Part shown: positions 9,309-17,895 of the stretch, piece by piece
Numbering within the stretch: position 1 is the stretch's first letter
Layout of the letters: every line of letters starts with the position of its first letter
Assembly: GCA_037625715.1 (NCBI GenBank)
Contig: JASJHQ010000035.1
Span: 62,001-126,000, forward strand
Direction of reading: 5' to 3'
Length of the DNA: 64,000 bases
Source: JABAYQ01 sp018608925
GTDB taxonomy: Bacteria; Bacteroidota; Bacteroidia; Flavobacteriales; UBA7312
The notes under the pieces: generated by a model
Told to the model about the DNA's origin: nothing
Databases searched by the model: none
Seen by the model: only the letters and a program-made list of their open reading frames with translations
Program-made: the position numbers and the translations under genes

Positions 9309-9830
9309 GTGAAAAAAATCACCTTTATCTCTACAAGTCTGTCAAAAGAATCTAAATCTGCTCAATTAATTGAATCAGCTATTTCCTTAATTGACACTAA
9401 TTCATTTGAAATAAACCATATTGATTTAAGAGATATTGAAATTCCTTTTTGTGATGGAAGAGATTTAAGTGACTACCCAAAGCATATTTATGAATTGTAT
9501 TCTCAGATTGGAGATACTGACTATTTAGTTTTCGGCTTCCCAATTTATTGTTATTCTATTTCTGGAGTATTTAAAAATTTCTTAGATATTTTCACTAAAG
9601 CAATGGAAAATAAAAAATACGGTGTTTGTTGTAGTTTAGGTTCGAATAGGTCGTTCTTGGCAATTGCAGACTTACAAAAGATACTTACGTTTCAGTGTAA
9701 TGCAAAAATGTCTTCACCAACAGTTGTGGCAGATTGGTCTTTGTTTTCAGAAGGTAAGCTAACTCAAGATTGTAACAATAAGATAGAATTAATGTTAGAG
9801 TCGTTATTGTCTGCCTCCAAAAATAGTTGA
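9309..9830 (+). CDS. NAD(P)H-dependent FMN reductase-like flavoprotein
   Basis: A 173-residue flavodoxin-fold protein of the NADPH-dependent FMN reductase family. The first strand and phosphate-binding loop are FISTSLSKESKSAQL. The flavin-contacting segment is YLVFGFPIYCYSISGVFKNFLDIF, followed by a GSNRSF loop. It starts with GTG, with the -7 box a proper distance upstream. Electron acceptor and physiological role cannot be read from the sequence. Its last 27 bases overlap the converging YggS-family gene. Confidence 0.8.
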   Translation: MKKITFISTSLSKESKSAQLIESAISLIDTNSFEINHIDLRDIEIPFCDGRDLSDYPKHIYELYSQIGDTDYLVFGFPIYCYSISGVFKNFLDIFTKAMENKKYGVCCSLGSNRSFLAIADLQKILTFQCNAKMSSPTVVADWSLFSEGKLTQDCNNKIELMLESLLSASKNS

Positions 9831-10451
9831 TCCTATTCTTATCATGTTGCTTCCTTGTTCTATAGCTATATTGTAATCACCACTCATTCCACAAGATAAT
9901 ATATCTATAGTAGGGTAGTTAGATTTCATTTTGTCATATACTATCTTAAGATTTTTAAACTCTTCACTGACAATAGTTGTGTTTTCAGTGAATGTTGCCA
10001 TTCCCATTAAACCTTTTATTCTTACGTTTTCATATTCTTGACATTTGATATAAAAATCATCGACTTCTGATAAGGGAATCCCAAATTTTGAATCTTCTTT
10101 TGCAATATGAACCTGAATAAGACAGTCGATTACTCGGTCATTGCTTTTAGCTTTTTTATTGATCTCTTTTATTAATTTAATAGAGTCAATAGAGTGAATA
10201 AGATTTATAAATGGTGCAATGTATTTGACCTTGTTTGTTTGAAGGTGACCAATCATGTGCCACTTAATGTCTTTAGGTAAGGCCTCGTGCTTGTCAACTA
10301 ATTCTTGAACTTTATTTTCTCCAAAAACGGTATGGCCACTTTCGTAAGCCTCCAAAATTAATTCTTTAGGTTTCGTTTTTGATACTGCTACAAGGCACAC
10401 ATTGCTGTTAATGCCTTCTTTAATAGATAACAAGTTATTTTTAACACTCAC
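9804..10451 (-). CDS. YggS/PROSC family PLP homeostasis protein
   Basis: A single-domain alanine-racemase-like TIM barrel of 215 residues that binds pyridoxal phosphate and buffers its cellular level. Lys25 in LVAVSKTKP is the expected Schiff-base residue. The IGHLQTNKVK, IHSIDS, IQVHIAKEDSKFG and GLMGMATF blocks are characteristic, as is the C-terminal MSGDYNIAIEQGSNMIRIGSTIFG. It begins with GTG directly after the DUF1015 stop codon, so the two are probably coupled. Confidence 0.92.
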   Translation of the reverse strand: MSVKNNLLSIKEGINSNVCLVAVSKTKPKELILEAYESGHTVFGENKVQELVDKHEALPKDIKWHMIGHLQTNKVKYIAPFINLIHSIDSIKLIKEINKKAKSNDRVIDCLIQVHIAKEDSKFGIPLSEVDDFYIKCQEYENVRIKGLMGMATFTENTTIVSEEFKNLKIVYDKMKSNYPTIDILSCGMSGDYNIAIEQGSNMIRIGSTIFGGRQ

Positions 10452-11663
10452 TTAGTCTAGTTTGTATATTGTTAGGCCACTTCTTAACTTTGGCTCTATA
10501 TAGGTGCTTTTAGGAGGCATAGACAATTTTTTGTCTGCAACCTCTTTAACGGTTTCAATAGATATGCTTTTAAGAACGAATAAAATTTTGAATTCTTTTT
10601 TATCTACTTTCTTAATTGCAGTATCTAAGTTTGTGCCATCGATAAAGCTAATTCGTTTGTCGGTTCTTAGATCGAAAATATTTAAAATAGGAGACAGAAT
10701 GTTATCTGTTAAAATAGATGGGTCAAGCTTGTCTACCACGTTTAAGGTTTTATTTTCCTTAGGGCCGTAAATTAATGAATACCATTTTCCATCTATATAC
10801 ATGCTTATTTCATCATGAAGAGTTGGTTTGTAGTATTCAGATTTTTCTGTAACTGTAAAATTGTTTTCCAGCTTGTTTAAGAAAGTAAACACACTTAATC
10901 CGTTTAAATCTTTCACAAGTCTGTTAAAGTTTTGTACAGAAATCTGATTATCCGAAATCAAGTAGCTCATGCAATAAGCATTTGCTTTAGTTTTGTTTTC
11001 CTTATACAGTAGTGAAGAGGATGACATTCTGTGATGGCCATCAGCTATATACAAGCTTCCAACTTTCTTAAACTCTTGAGAAATAGATTCGATATCCTTA
11101 GACTTGTTAACTAACCAAAGTTTGTGAGTCACTTTATTAGTAGTAGTGAATTCGTATTCTGGTCTTTGTTTGCTATAAATAGAAACAAGATGATCAATTA
11201 TATCGCTTTTTTTGTAGGTTAGAAGAACAGGTTCTGCATTAAAGCCTGTAGTTTTTAAATAGTCACAAAACATTTCTTCTCTTTTAGAAATTGTTTGTTC
11301 ATGAATTTTAATTTCCCCCTTTAGATAATCTTCTAAGCTGGCACCCGCAATTATTCCAGTATAGCATTTCTCATCTTTACTGTGTTGGTATATGTAGTAG
11401 CAAGCATCATTTTCTTCTTTAAAAATTCCTTGTTTAAAAAATGATTTAAATTTCTTTTTTACAAGTTGATATTTTAATTCTTGATTATTAACCTTTATTT
11501 TATCAGAAAAGTCTGGGTTTATCACATGTAGAAAGGTGAAAGGATTACTTTCTAATTTCTCCTTAAGAGCATCTTTCGAATAGGTTAAATAAGACCTAGA
11601 AGCCACTAAAGAAACTTTGTCTCTTGTTGGTCTGATAGCCTTAAAAGGTTGGATGTTTGCCAT
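10452..11663 (-). CDS. DUF1015 domain protein
   Basis: A 403-residue DUF1015 protein. It opens with the family's FKAIRPTRDKVSLVASRSYLTYS block and contains the conserved IADGHHRMSSS motif near the middle. Function is unknown. In Bacteroidota these genes commonly sit beside serA and serC, as here, where the order is serC, serA, DUF1015 and YggS family. This suggests, but does not prove, a link to serine or PLP-dependent metabolism. Confidence 0.88.
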   Translation of the reverse strand: MANIQPFKAIRPTRDKVSLVASRSYLTYSKDALKEKLESNPFTFLHVINPDFSDKIKVNNQELKYQLVKKKFKSFFKQGIFKEENDACYYIYQHSKDEKCYTGIIAGASLEDYLKGEIKIHEQTISKREEMFCDYLKTTGFNAEPVLLTYKKSDIIDHLVSIYSKQRPEYEFTTTNKVTHKLWLVNKSKDIESISQEFKKVGSLYIADGHHRMSSSSLLYKENKTKANAYCMSYLISDNQISVQNFNRLVKDLNGLSVFTFLNKLENNFTVTEKSEYYKPTLHDEISMYIDGKWYSLIYGPKENKTLNVVDKLDPSILTDNILSPILNIFDLRTDKRISFIDGTNLDTAIKKVDKKEFKILFVLKSISIETVKEVADKKLSMPPKSTYIEPKLRSGLTIYKLD

Positions 11664-11673
11664 TAAATATGAG

Positions 11674-12627
11674 TTAGTTCATAAAGTTAATTATCTTTTG
11701 AGCTAATTCCACTCCAATTCTTTCTTGTGCTTCAGAAGTAGCAGCGCCAATATGAGGAGTTAGAGATATGTTAGGATGCATTAACACTTTAATATCAGGT
11801 TTAGGCTCATTTTCAAAAACATCTAATCCAGCACTGCTCACTTTTCCACTCTTGAGAGCTTCTAACAAAGCAACTTCATCAATTACACCACCTCTTGCAG
11901 CATTTATTATACCAACACCATCTTTCATTATTTTAAATTCTTCTTCCCCAATAACTGGTTTGTCACCAATTAACGGAATGTGAAGAGTTAAGAAATCACT
12001 TTTTTCTAGCAAACTACTCATTGATTCCGTTTCAATTTTAAAAGATAATTTTTGGTTATCGAAAAATGAAAGTTCTAGGTCAGCTTCTTTAATGAATTTG
12101 TCGCAAGCAACAACTGTCATACCTAGCCCAATTGCTCTTTTAGCTACTTCCTGACCAATTCGTCCAAAACCAACTATTCCAAGAGTCTTTCCTTTAAGTT
12201 CTTTTCCTTTTGCGTATGCTTTTTTTAGGTCTTTAAATTTAGTATCACCATCTAGAGGCATGTTTCTATTAGAATCATGCATAAAACGTACCATACTAAA
12301 TAAATGACAAAACACTAGTTCTGCTACAGATTCAGAAGAAGCTGCTGGGGTATTGATAACTTCAATATTTTTAGACTTAGCATATTCTACATCAATATTA
12401 TCCATTCCAACACCGCCACGTCCAATCATTTTTAGATTAGGGCAGGAGTCTATCAGTTCTTTTCTTGCAGTAGTTGCTGATCTAACTAATAAAACTTTAA
12501 TGTCATTTTCATTAATGAAATCAATAAGTTTGTCCTGATCAACTGTTTTGGTTATTACTTCGAAATTTGCTGCGTTTAAAACATCAATTCCATTTTGTGA
12601 TATTCCGTCGTTAGCTAGTATTTTCAT
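11674..12627 (-). CDS. serA: D-3-phosphoglycerate dehydrogenase, short form
   Basis: First step of phosphorylated serine biosynthesis: 3-phosphoglycerate to 3-phosphohydroxypyruvate with NAD. The 317-residue D-2-hydroxyacid dehydrogenase fold has the nucleotide-binding GFGRIG at 153-158, the catalytic Arg region in NAARGGVIDE, and the catalytic His in TPHIGAAT. It lacks the C-terminal ACT domain of longer SerA proteins, so serine feedback through ACT is not expected. It follows serC by one base, and the pairing makes the assignment firm. Confidence 0.92.
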   Translation of the reverse strand: MKILANDGISQNGIDVLNAANFEVITKTVDQDKLIDFINENDIKVLLVRSATTARKELIDSCPNLKMIGRGGVGMDNIDVEYAKSKNIEVINTPAASSESVAELVFCHLFSMVRFMHDSNRNMPLDGDTKFKDLKKAYAKGKELKGKTLGIVGFGRIGQEVAKRAIGLGMTVVACDKFIKEADLELSFFDNQKLSFKIETESMSSLLEKSDFLTLHIPLIGDKPVIGEEEFKIMKDGVGIINAARGGVIDEVALLEALKSGKVSSAGLDVFENEPKPDIKVLMHPNISLTPHIGAATSEAQERIGVELAQKIINFMN

Positions 12628-12628
12628 T

Positions 12629-13699
12629 TTATTTTGTTTTTTCTAATTCATTCATAATATCTACTAAAACCTGCACACTTTCTAGTGGAAGAGCATTGTA
12701 CATGGAAGCTCTAAATCCACCAACAGATCTATGTCCTTTTATTCCATTTATTCCATTGTCATCACATGATTTCAAAAACTCTGCTTCTAATTTGCTATCA
12801 TCTAATAAAAATGTAGCATTCATTTTAGATCGGTCACTTACCTCTGCTGCACCTTTAAAAATAGAACTATTATCAATTGTGCTATAGATGAGATTTGCTT
12901 TCTGCTCATTTCTTTTCTGAATCCAATCCAAACCACCATTTGATTTTAACCATCTCATTGTTAACATAGAAACATAGATAGAAAATACTGGAGGAGTATT
13001 AAACATACTTCCTTTAGAAATATGGGTTTTATAATCTAACATTGAAGGAATTGTTCTGCCAGTTTTTCCTAAAATTTCGTCTTTAACAATAACTAAAGTT
13101 GCACCAGCTGGGCCAAGGTTTTTTTGAGCACCAGCGTAGATTAAATCAAATTTTGAAATGTCAATATTTCTGCTGAATATGTCTGAAGACATGTCGCAAA
13201 CTAATGGACAATCTACATTAACAAAGTCATTTATTTGAGTTCCGAAAATAGTATTGTTAGATGTACAGTGAAAATAATCTAATCCTTTTTCTAATTCAAA
13301 TCCTTTAGGAATGTAGTTGTAGTTTTTATCTTTTGAGCTAGCCACAACATTTACATCACCAAATAGTTTTGCTTCATTAATTGCTTTAGAAGACCAAGTA
13401 CCAGTATCTAAATAAGCAGCTTTTCCATTTGTTTTCATTAGATTGTAGCAAACCATTAGAAATTGCATACTAGCTCCACCTTGTAGAAAAACTACTGAAT
13501 AACCCGAAGGAACGTTCAGAATTTCTTTAACAAGTTGTTCTGCCTCATCCATAACGTCAACAAATCCTTTGCTTCTGTGAGATATCTCAAGAAGAGAAAG
13601 GTTTGATTCGTTAAAGTTTAAAATTGATTTTGAAGCTTCCTGGAAAACGGAATCAGGAAGAATACAAGGACCTGCACTAAAATTGTGTTTTTTCATCAT
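12629..13699 (-). CDS. serC: Phosphoserine aminotransferase
   Basis: Converts 3-phosphohydroxypyruvate to phosphoserine with glutamate, and also serves PLP synthesis in some bacteria. The 356-residue class V aminotransferase begins with the typical HNFSAGPCILPDSV. It has LQGGASMQF and the PLP lysine Lys193 in YAGAQKNLGPAG, and ends with the SVGGFRASMYNALP block. It is followed at once by serA. No phosphoserine phosphatase gene is in the window. Confidence 0.96.
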   Translation of the reverse strand: MMKKHNFSAGPCILPDSVFQEASKSILNFNESNLSLLEISHRSKGFVDVMDEAEQLVKEILNVPSGYSVVFLQGGASMQFLMVCYNLMKTNGKAAYLDTGTWSSKAINEAKLFGDVNVVASSKDKNYNYIPKGFELEKGLDYFHCTSNNTIFGTQINDFVNVDCPLVCDMSSDIFSRNIDISKFDLIYAGAQKNLGPAGATLVIVKDEILGKTGRTIPSMLDYKTHISKGSMFNTPPVFSIYVSMLTMRWLKSNGGLDWIQKRNEQKANLIYSTIDNSSIFKGAAEVSDRSKMNATFLLDDSKLEAEFLKSCDDNGINGIKGHRSVGGFRASMYNALPLESVQVLVDIMNELEKTK

Positions 13700-13712
13700 T
13701 ATTGTTTTTGAT

Positions 13713-14615
13713 CTAATTAGGCATTAAGCCAGTTCTTATTTTTCTTATTTTAGGTATATTTACTTTTTCGGTATTCTCTACGTCTCTTTTGAGCTTAAAA
13801 GAGCCGTTACTTAATTCGAATGCGTTAATACTCCCATCTGGCACATAATAGTCGTATAAGCCTTCCATTCCATCGTTAAGTGGAATAAGATTGCTTAATA
13901 CAATTCTATCTTCTTTTTTCTTGAATTTAATCGATGCGGATGCATCTTCTTTATATTCAATGATATATCTGTTTAGCCTTTTTTTGTCAACTCTAAAAAT
14001 AGGAGCTCCAAATACTAAATCTTTCTTAACGCTTAAAACGTCTATAACTTTAATATTACTTCTTTCATCGTTTCCATTCCAGCCTAATAGAACATAATAT
14101 TTTTTATTTCCTCTTTTAATTTCTTCCATTTGATAGTATAGAGCACCATACCAATTATTGTTTTCTAATTTAATGGACTCTACATTTTTCATTTCTCCAC
14201 TTAGAGGAATTAATCTACTTACTTGATATTTGTTGGAAGAATTAAAGTATTGAACGATACCATGGTATTGATATGTGTTGTTATCAAGAGCAACTATCCA
14301 GTTTATGATTCTAAGTTTTTTGTCTTTACTTGTAATTATAGGAAAGTTCTTAATGCTTTCGAACTTATGTTTTAAAGACTTCGGATTATCTAAAATAAGA
14401 TCCCATATTTCAACAAACTTTTCGTTAGCGGAAAATCGTTCTAACTCATTTTTTCCATTAAGTAGAATAGGAGAAATTTCATTGAGTTCTTGTTCGTATT
14501 GATCCAATGTTTTGTCTTGTCCGTAAGAAGAAATAGGAACAAGAAAGCTTAAAATAAAAAACCGCAGAATAGTAAGTCTAAATTCTGCGGTGTTATATGT
14601 TAGAATAGTAGACAT
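13713..14615 (-). CDS. Exported hypothetical protein, terminator inside its signal-peptide codons
   Basis: A 300-residue protein of no family I recognise. A long N-terminal region ends in a hydrophobic stretch (LRFFILSFLVPISSYGQ) that looks like a Sec signal peptide cleaved after YGQ. The mature part is mostly beta-rich with many charged residues and no cysteine pattern. The ATG abuts the ferredoxin stop codon (TAAATG). No other ATG allows the signal peptide, so the coding start must lie upstream of a strong intrinsic hairpin at 14551-14591. Expression may need read-through or another route. No T9SS sorting domain is seen at its end. Confidence 0.7.
   Translation of the reverse strand: MSTILTYNTAEFRLTILRFFILSFLVPISSYGQDKTLDQYEQELNEISPILLNGKNELERFSANEKFVEIWDLILDNPKSLKHKFESIKNFPIITSKDKKLRIINWIVALDNNTYQYHGIVQYFNSSNKYQVSRLIPLSGEMKNVESIKLENNNWYGALYYQMEEIKRGNKKYYVLLGWNGNDERSNIKVIDVLSVKKDLVFGAPIFRVDKKRLNRYIIEYKEDASASIKFKKKEDRIVLSNLIPLNDGMEGLYDYYVPDGSINAFELSNGSFKLKRDVENTEKVNIPKIRKIRTGLMPN
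14551..14591 (-). terminator. Intrinsic terminator after ferredoxin, inside the next gene
   Basis: On the minus strand the 10-bp stem ACCGCAGAAT / ATTCTGCGGT (arms at 14582-14591 and 14561-14570) has an 11-base loop. It is followed by a TTTTTTATTTT tract. It lies in codons 9-18 of the exported hypothetical protein and about 25 bases past the ferredoxin stop. Confidence 0.85.
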
Positions 14616-14963
14616 TTAGGCGTGTAAAAATTCCTTTTTAGCAAGAAGTTCGCTTTCACTTTCTACATTTTCTTCGTCAGGAATGCAGCAGTCAACAGGG
14701 CAGACGGCAGCACATTGTGGTTCGTCATGAAAACCTATACATTCGGTACATTTATCAGTTGCAATATAATAAACATCAAAATCAACTGGGTCATTTGATG
14801 CGTCAGCATCAACACTTAAGCCAGACTTAGAATTAACAGTACCTTTCAGACTTGTTCCATCTGAAAATTGCCATTCAAGACCACCTTCATAAATTGCATT
14901 GTTAGGGCATTCAGGTTCGCATGCTCCACAGTTAATACACTCGTCAGAAATTTTAATAGCCAT
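14616..14963 (-). CDS. 4Fe-4S dicluster ferredoxin
   Basis: A 115-residue electron carrier. The first cluster motif CINCGACEPECP (residues 10-21) and the second motif CTECIGFHDEPQCAAVCPVDC (residues 74-94) provide ligands for two 4Fe-4S clusters. They are separated by an insertion of about 50 residues, and the second motif has the widened CxxC-x8-C spacing of Alv-type bacterial ferredoxins. It diverges from the LuxC-like acyl-CoA reductase gene, sharing a short promoter region, so it may supply electrons to a linked pathway. That link is inferred. Confidence 0.92.
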   Translation of the reverse strand: MAIKISDECINCGACEPECPNNAIYEGGLEWQFSDGTSLKGTVNSKSGLSVDADASNDPVDFDVYYIATDKCTECIGFHDEPQCAAVCPVDCCIPDEENVESESELLAKKEFLHA

Positions 14964-14987
14964 ATCTTAATATTTCGATTTAGTTGT

Positions 14988-14995
14988 TAATTTTG
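14988..14995 (+). promoter_or_regulatory. -7 box TAATTTTG for the acyl-CoA reductase gene
   Basis: Exact TAnnTTTG match 22 bases before the ATG at 15018. It overlaps the region of the opposing ferredoxin promoter, so the two start sites are only about 10 bases apart. Confidence 0.5.
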
Positions 14996-15001
14996 TTGTT
15001 A

Positions 15002-15009
15002 CAAATATA
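15002..15009 (-). promoter_or_regulatory. -7 box TATATTTG for the ferredoxin gene
   Basis: Exact TAnnTTTG match on the minus strand, 38 bases before the ferredoxin ATG. It stands next to the oppositely directed box at 14988-14995. Confidence 0.5.
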
Positions 15010-15017
15010 ATAAGAAA

Positions 15018-16037
15018 ATGACTAAAGATGATAGAATAAATGCCTTTAAAAAGTTAGGCGATTTTTTGAGTAATTATACTCTAGAAATCGATTCTAATTC
15101 AAGCCATCCTTTTGAAGTTGAGATACAAAGAAGTCAGATATATAACAAGTGGTTTACTAAGTCAAATGTAAGAAGTGCAATATCAGGCGTTTGCTATATG
15201 TTATCCCAGCAAAGTCTTAATGAATGGATGAAAGACTATAAAGAACCATCACAACCTAAAACAGTTGCCGTTATTATGGCCGGTAATATTCCTATTGTAG
15301 GTTTTCATGATTTTTTGTCTGTGTTAATTTGTGGTCACTCTATAAAGGTTAAACTGTCTAAAGATGATAATAAACTATTTCCTTTAATTGTTGCTGAGTT
15401 GATTAATATTAATTCAGAATTTAAAGATTTAATAAGTTTTTCCGATAATAATTTAAAAGGTTTTGATGCAATTATTGCTACAGGATCTAATAATAGTAAA
15501 ATCTATTTTGACAGTTATTTTTCTTCCTATCCTTCTTTAATAAGAGGTAATAGAACTTCTGTTGCTATTTTAAACGGACAAGAAACCTTGAAAGAAAGAA
15601 AGGGTTTAGCAAAAGATATATTCTCTTATTTCGGACTTGGCTGCAGAAGTATTACAAAAATATTTATTCCTAGAGATTATAATCTTGACCTATTGTTCGA
15701 AGTGTTTTATGAGTACAATGAGGTTAATTTAAATAACAAATACGCCAATAACTACGACTATAATAAGGCAATTTTTTTGATGGGTAGCAATGTTATAATC
15801 GAAAATGGATTTATAATTTTAAAAGAAGATGATTCGTCGTTGCACTCCCCAGTTTCGGTATTGTATTATGAGTATTATGATGAGATTAGCTCAATAAGAA
15901 ATCATGTAGACTCTTTAAGCGAAGAAATACAATGTGTTTGTGGGGAAGGGTATTTGCCCTTTGGAAAAGCCCAAATGCCAGAAATAGATGATTATGCTGA
16001 TGGTGTAAATACAATTAATTTTCTAAGTAAAATTTAA
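15018..16037 (+). CDS. LuxC-like acyl-CoA reductase
   Basis: A 339-residue protein of the acyl-CoA reductase (LuxC) family, shorter than the roughly 480-residue luminescence LuxC. The nucleotide-binding region TVAVIMAGNIPIVGFHDFLSVLICGHSIKVKLS is clear, and the Cys in FGLGCRSITKIFIP is the likely thioester nucleophile. No luxD, luxE or luxAB is present, so luminescence is not implied. Its place opposite the ferredoxin and near serC-serA is a recurrent Bacteroidota arrangement as far as I recall. Substrate and product are unknown. It ends with a 4-base convergent overlap. Confidence 0.85.
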   Translation: MTKDDRINAFKKLGDFLSNYTLEIDSNSSHPFEVEIQRSQIYNKWFTKSNVRSAISGVCYMLSQQSLNEWMKDYKEPSQPKTVAVIMAGNIPIVGFHDFLSVLICGHSIKVKLSKDDNKLFPLIVAELININSEFKDLISFSDNNLKGFDAIIATGSNNSKIYFDSYFSSYPSLIRGNRTSVAILNGQETLKERKGLAKDIFSYFGLGCRSITKIFIPRDYNLDLLFEVFYEYNEVNLNNKYANNYDYNKAIFLMGSNVIIENGFIILKEDDSSLHSPVSVLYYEYYDEISSIRNHVDSLSEEIQCVCGEGYLPFGKAQMPEIDDYADGVNTINFLSKI

Positions 16038-17512
16038 TTTACTTTTTCATAAGCTCCTAAGTCTGGGCTTTGGTCTCTGTTAGCTCCTAAGATATCTGTT
16101 AAATTATTGGTAAGTTTTCCTTTGTTGATTGCTGTAGAGTTTGTCGATAGCTGAAAGTCGCCGTTTTGTACATCTTCAAATAGATTGAAATCAGAATCAA
16201 TTTTGATACTATTTGACTGATTTAAGCTAGAAAGACTTGAGTCAGGATGAAGTTTTAATAAACAATGATCAAACATATAATTAAATTCTGCGCCTAAATC
16301 TTCTTGAAGATTTAATTCGTTAACTAGGCTTCCAGAAAAAATACAATTAGTAAAAGTTGCATTGTCTAAATCTCGAGCTTGAATATTGCTATTTATATCT
16401 TCGTAATAATTATTAATTAAAATAGAAGGGGTGCTTCTGTTGCCGAATTGATGAAAGTCAGCAAACGTACAATGATTAAAATCATAATTTCCTCCAATAT
16501 TTAAAACAAGAGAATATCTCCCACTATTGCTTATTAAATTGTTTTGAGCTAAAACGGAAGATCCCTGAGCAAAGATTCCTATATCACTAGCGTTGTCAAT
16601 AATAGTATTGCTAATTCTTAGAGTAGGAATAGTATTAGAGCCCAAGGTGTCGGCTTGCACACCTATAGTAGAGTTTTTAATAATGGCATAATTAATTGTA
16701 TTGTCAAAACTTCCTGATGAAATCCAGATTTTATCCCATTGACCAGGTGCATCTTTGTAATACTCATCCAATCTATCTCCTTGAAAGCTTACCTCATTCC
16801 CTAGCTCTCCTAAAACAGATATTTTACCTCCGTTATTGTCTGTAAATAATGGGTTTCCAACAATTATTCCTGAATTATTATGAAAGTAAATGTTAGAACC
16901 AGCTTCGATTGTTAATTCAGCTCCAGGCTCTATAATAACATAACCGTAAACTACATGTGGAAGATCATTGGTCCAAGTAGTGTTTTGGTCTATCGAGTAA
17001 TACGATGGAATGATGGTGTCGTTATTTGTTGTTATAATTATAATATCTTGTGGTTCTGCTAAATGAAAATTTGCATTTTGACCATAAGCGACTAGTTCCA
17101 CATATTGGATGAAAGTATCTGTAGAAAATCGAATGGAGTCAGAAACAAGAAAGGGGAGAGGATTGCCTGAATTCGGATTAATGGTAGCCTCCACAAACAT
17201 AAAAATACTATCATTTGGAGGTATAGTTGTAGATGAAAAATCTTCGATGGGTTCTCCGTCAATGTTTATTCGATAAACACTTAAATTATTTTGGTTAACT
17301 AGTTCGATATCATTTATTTTGACGGGATAATTATTTTGATTAAAAACTTTAAATGTTTTTGTAATACTTCCAACGCTTGTGAAGACGGTGTCGAAAATTA
17401 TGCTATCGTTTGAAAATGCTAGCTGTCCGCCAGTTCCTTCTCCGAAAAACTCTTTTTTACAGGAGATGAAAAGAAGGGAAATAAATACAAAAAAGAATAT
17501 GTTTTTAATCAT
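16034..17512 (-). CDS. Beta-helix lipoprotein
   Basis: A 492-residue exported lipoprotein with lipobox LFISC (Cys18) followed by KKEF. After an N-terminal beta-sandwich region (about residues 25-150, with the VFTSVGSITKTFKVFN segment) comes a right-handed parallel beta-helix. It shows repeated strand-turn units such as NTINYAIIKNSTIGVQ, RISNTIIDNASDIGI and ATFTNCIFSGS. It ends in SPDLGAYE, the closing motif of choice-of-anchor Q type beta-helix proteins. Likely surface-exposed; ligand or enzymatic activity is unknown. It overlaps the acyl-CoA reductase stop by 4 bases. Confidence 0.8.
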   Translation of the reverse strand: MIKNIFFFVFISLLFISCKKEFFGEGTGGQLAFSNDSIIFDTVFTSVGSITKTFKVFNQNNYPVKINDIELVNQNNLSVYRINIDGEPIEDFSSTTIPPNDSIFMFVEATINPNSGNPLPFLVSDSIRFSTDTFIQYVELVAYGQNANFHLAEPQDIIIITTNNDTIIPSYYSIDQNTTWTNDLPHVVYGYVIIEPGAELTIEAGSNIYFHNNSGIIVGNPLFTDNNGGKISVLGELGNEVSFQGDRLDEYYKDAPGQWDKIWISSGSFDNTINYAIIKNSTIGVQADTLGSNTIPTLRISNTIIDNASDIGIFAQGSSVLAQNNLISNSGRYSLVLNIGGNYDFNHCTFADFHQFGNRSTPSILINNYYEDINSNIQARDLDNATFTNCIFSGSLVNELNLQEDLGAEFNYMFDHCLLKLHPDSSLSSLNQSNSIKIDSDFNLFEDVQNGDFQLSTNSTAINKGKLTNNLTDILGANRDQSPDLGAYEKVN

Positions 17513-17583
17513 TGATATTTGTTGTTTAGCTTATAACGAATGTAACGTTTGCAATAGTATAACTTAAATTAGATCGAAAGGAG

Positions 17584-17614
17584 TTTGTAAATTATCGATA
17601 AGTGTTTATATTTG
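17584..17614 (+). promoter_or_regulatory. rpmE promoter, TTTG-N19-TATATTTG
   Basis: The best two-part promoter in the window. It has a -33 TTTG at 17584-17587, 19 bases of spacing, and -7 TATATTTG at 17607-17614 followed by CA. Transcription would start near 17619, giving a leader of about 18 bases. Confidence 0.8.
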
Positions 17615-17636
17615 CAGCCGCTAATTTAAGATAAAA

Positions 17637-17891
17637 ATGAAAAAGGGAATACATCCAGAAAATTATAGACTTGTAGTTATGAAAGATTTGTCAACTGGTT
17701 ATACAGTGCTGACAAAGTCAACTGCAGACACAAAAGAAACTATAAAGTGGGAAGATGGAAACGAATATCCATTAATTAAAATGGAGATTTCTTCTGACTC
17801 TCATCCTTTCTATACAGGGAAAATGAAACTTGTCGATACTGCAGGTAGAATTGACAAATTCAAAAACAAATACTCAAAATTTTCTAAATAA
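17637..17891 (+). CDS. rpmE2: 50S ribosomal protein L31, type B
   Basis: An 84-residue L31 of the zinc-independent (C-minus) type: the sequence has no cysteine at all. The N-terminal MKKGIHPENYRLVVMKDLSTG and the C-terminal SHPFYTGKMKLVDTAGRIDKFKNKY are diagnostic. It is a single-gene unit with a strong promoter and a strong terminator. In other bacteria type B L31 replaces the zinc-binding form under zinc limitation. No Zur-like site is obvious here, and in Bacteroidota this may be the only L31. Confidence 0.95.
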   Translation: MKKGIHPENYRLVVMKDLSTGYTVLTKSTADTKETIKWEDGNEYPLIKMEISSDSHPFYTGKMKLVDTAGRIDKFKNKYSKFSK

Positions 17892-17895
17892 ATTT

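Noticed and set aside
15018..16037. Bioluminescence lux genes
   Set aside because: Only a short LuxC-like reductase is present, with no luxA, luxB, luxD or luxE.
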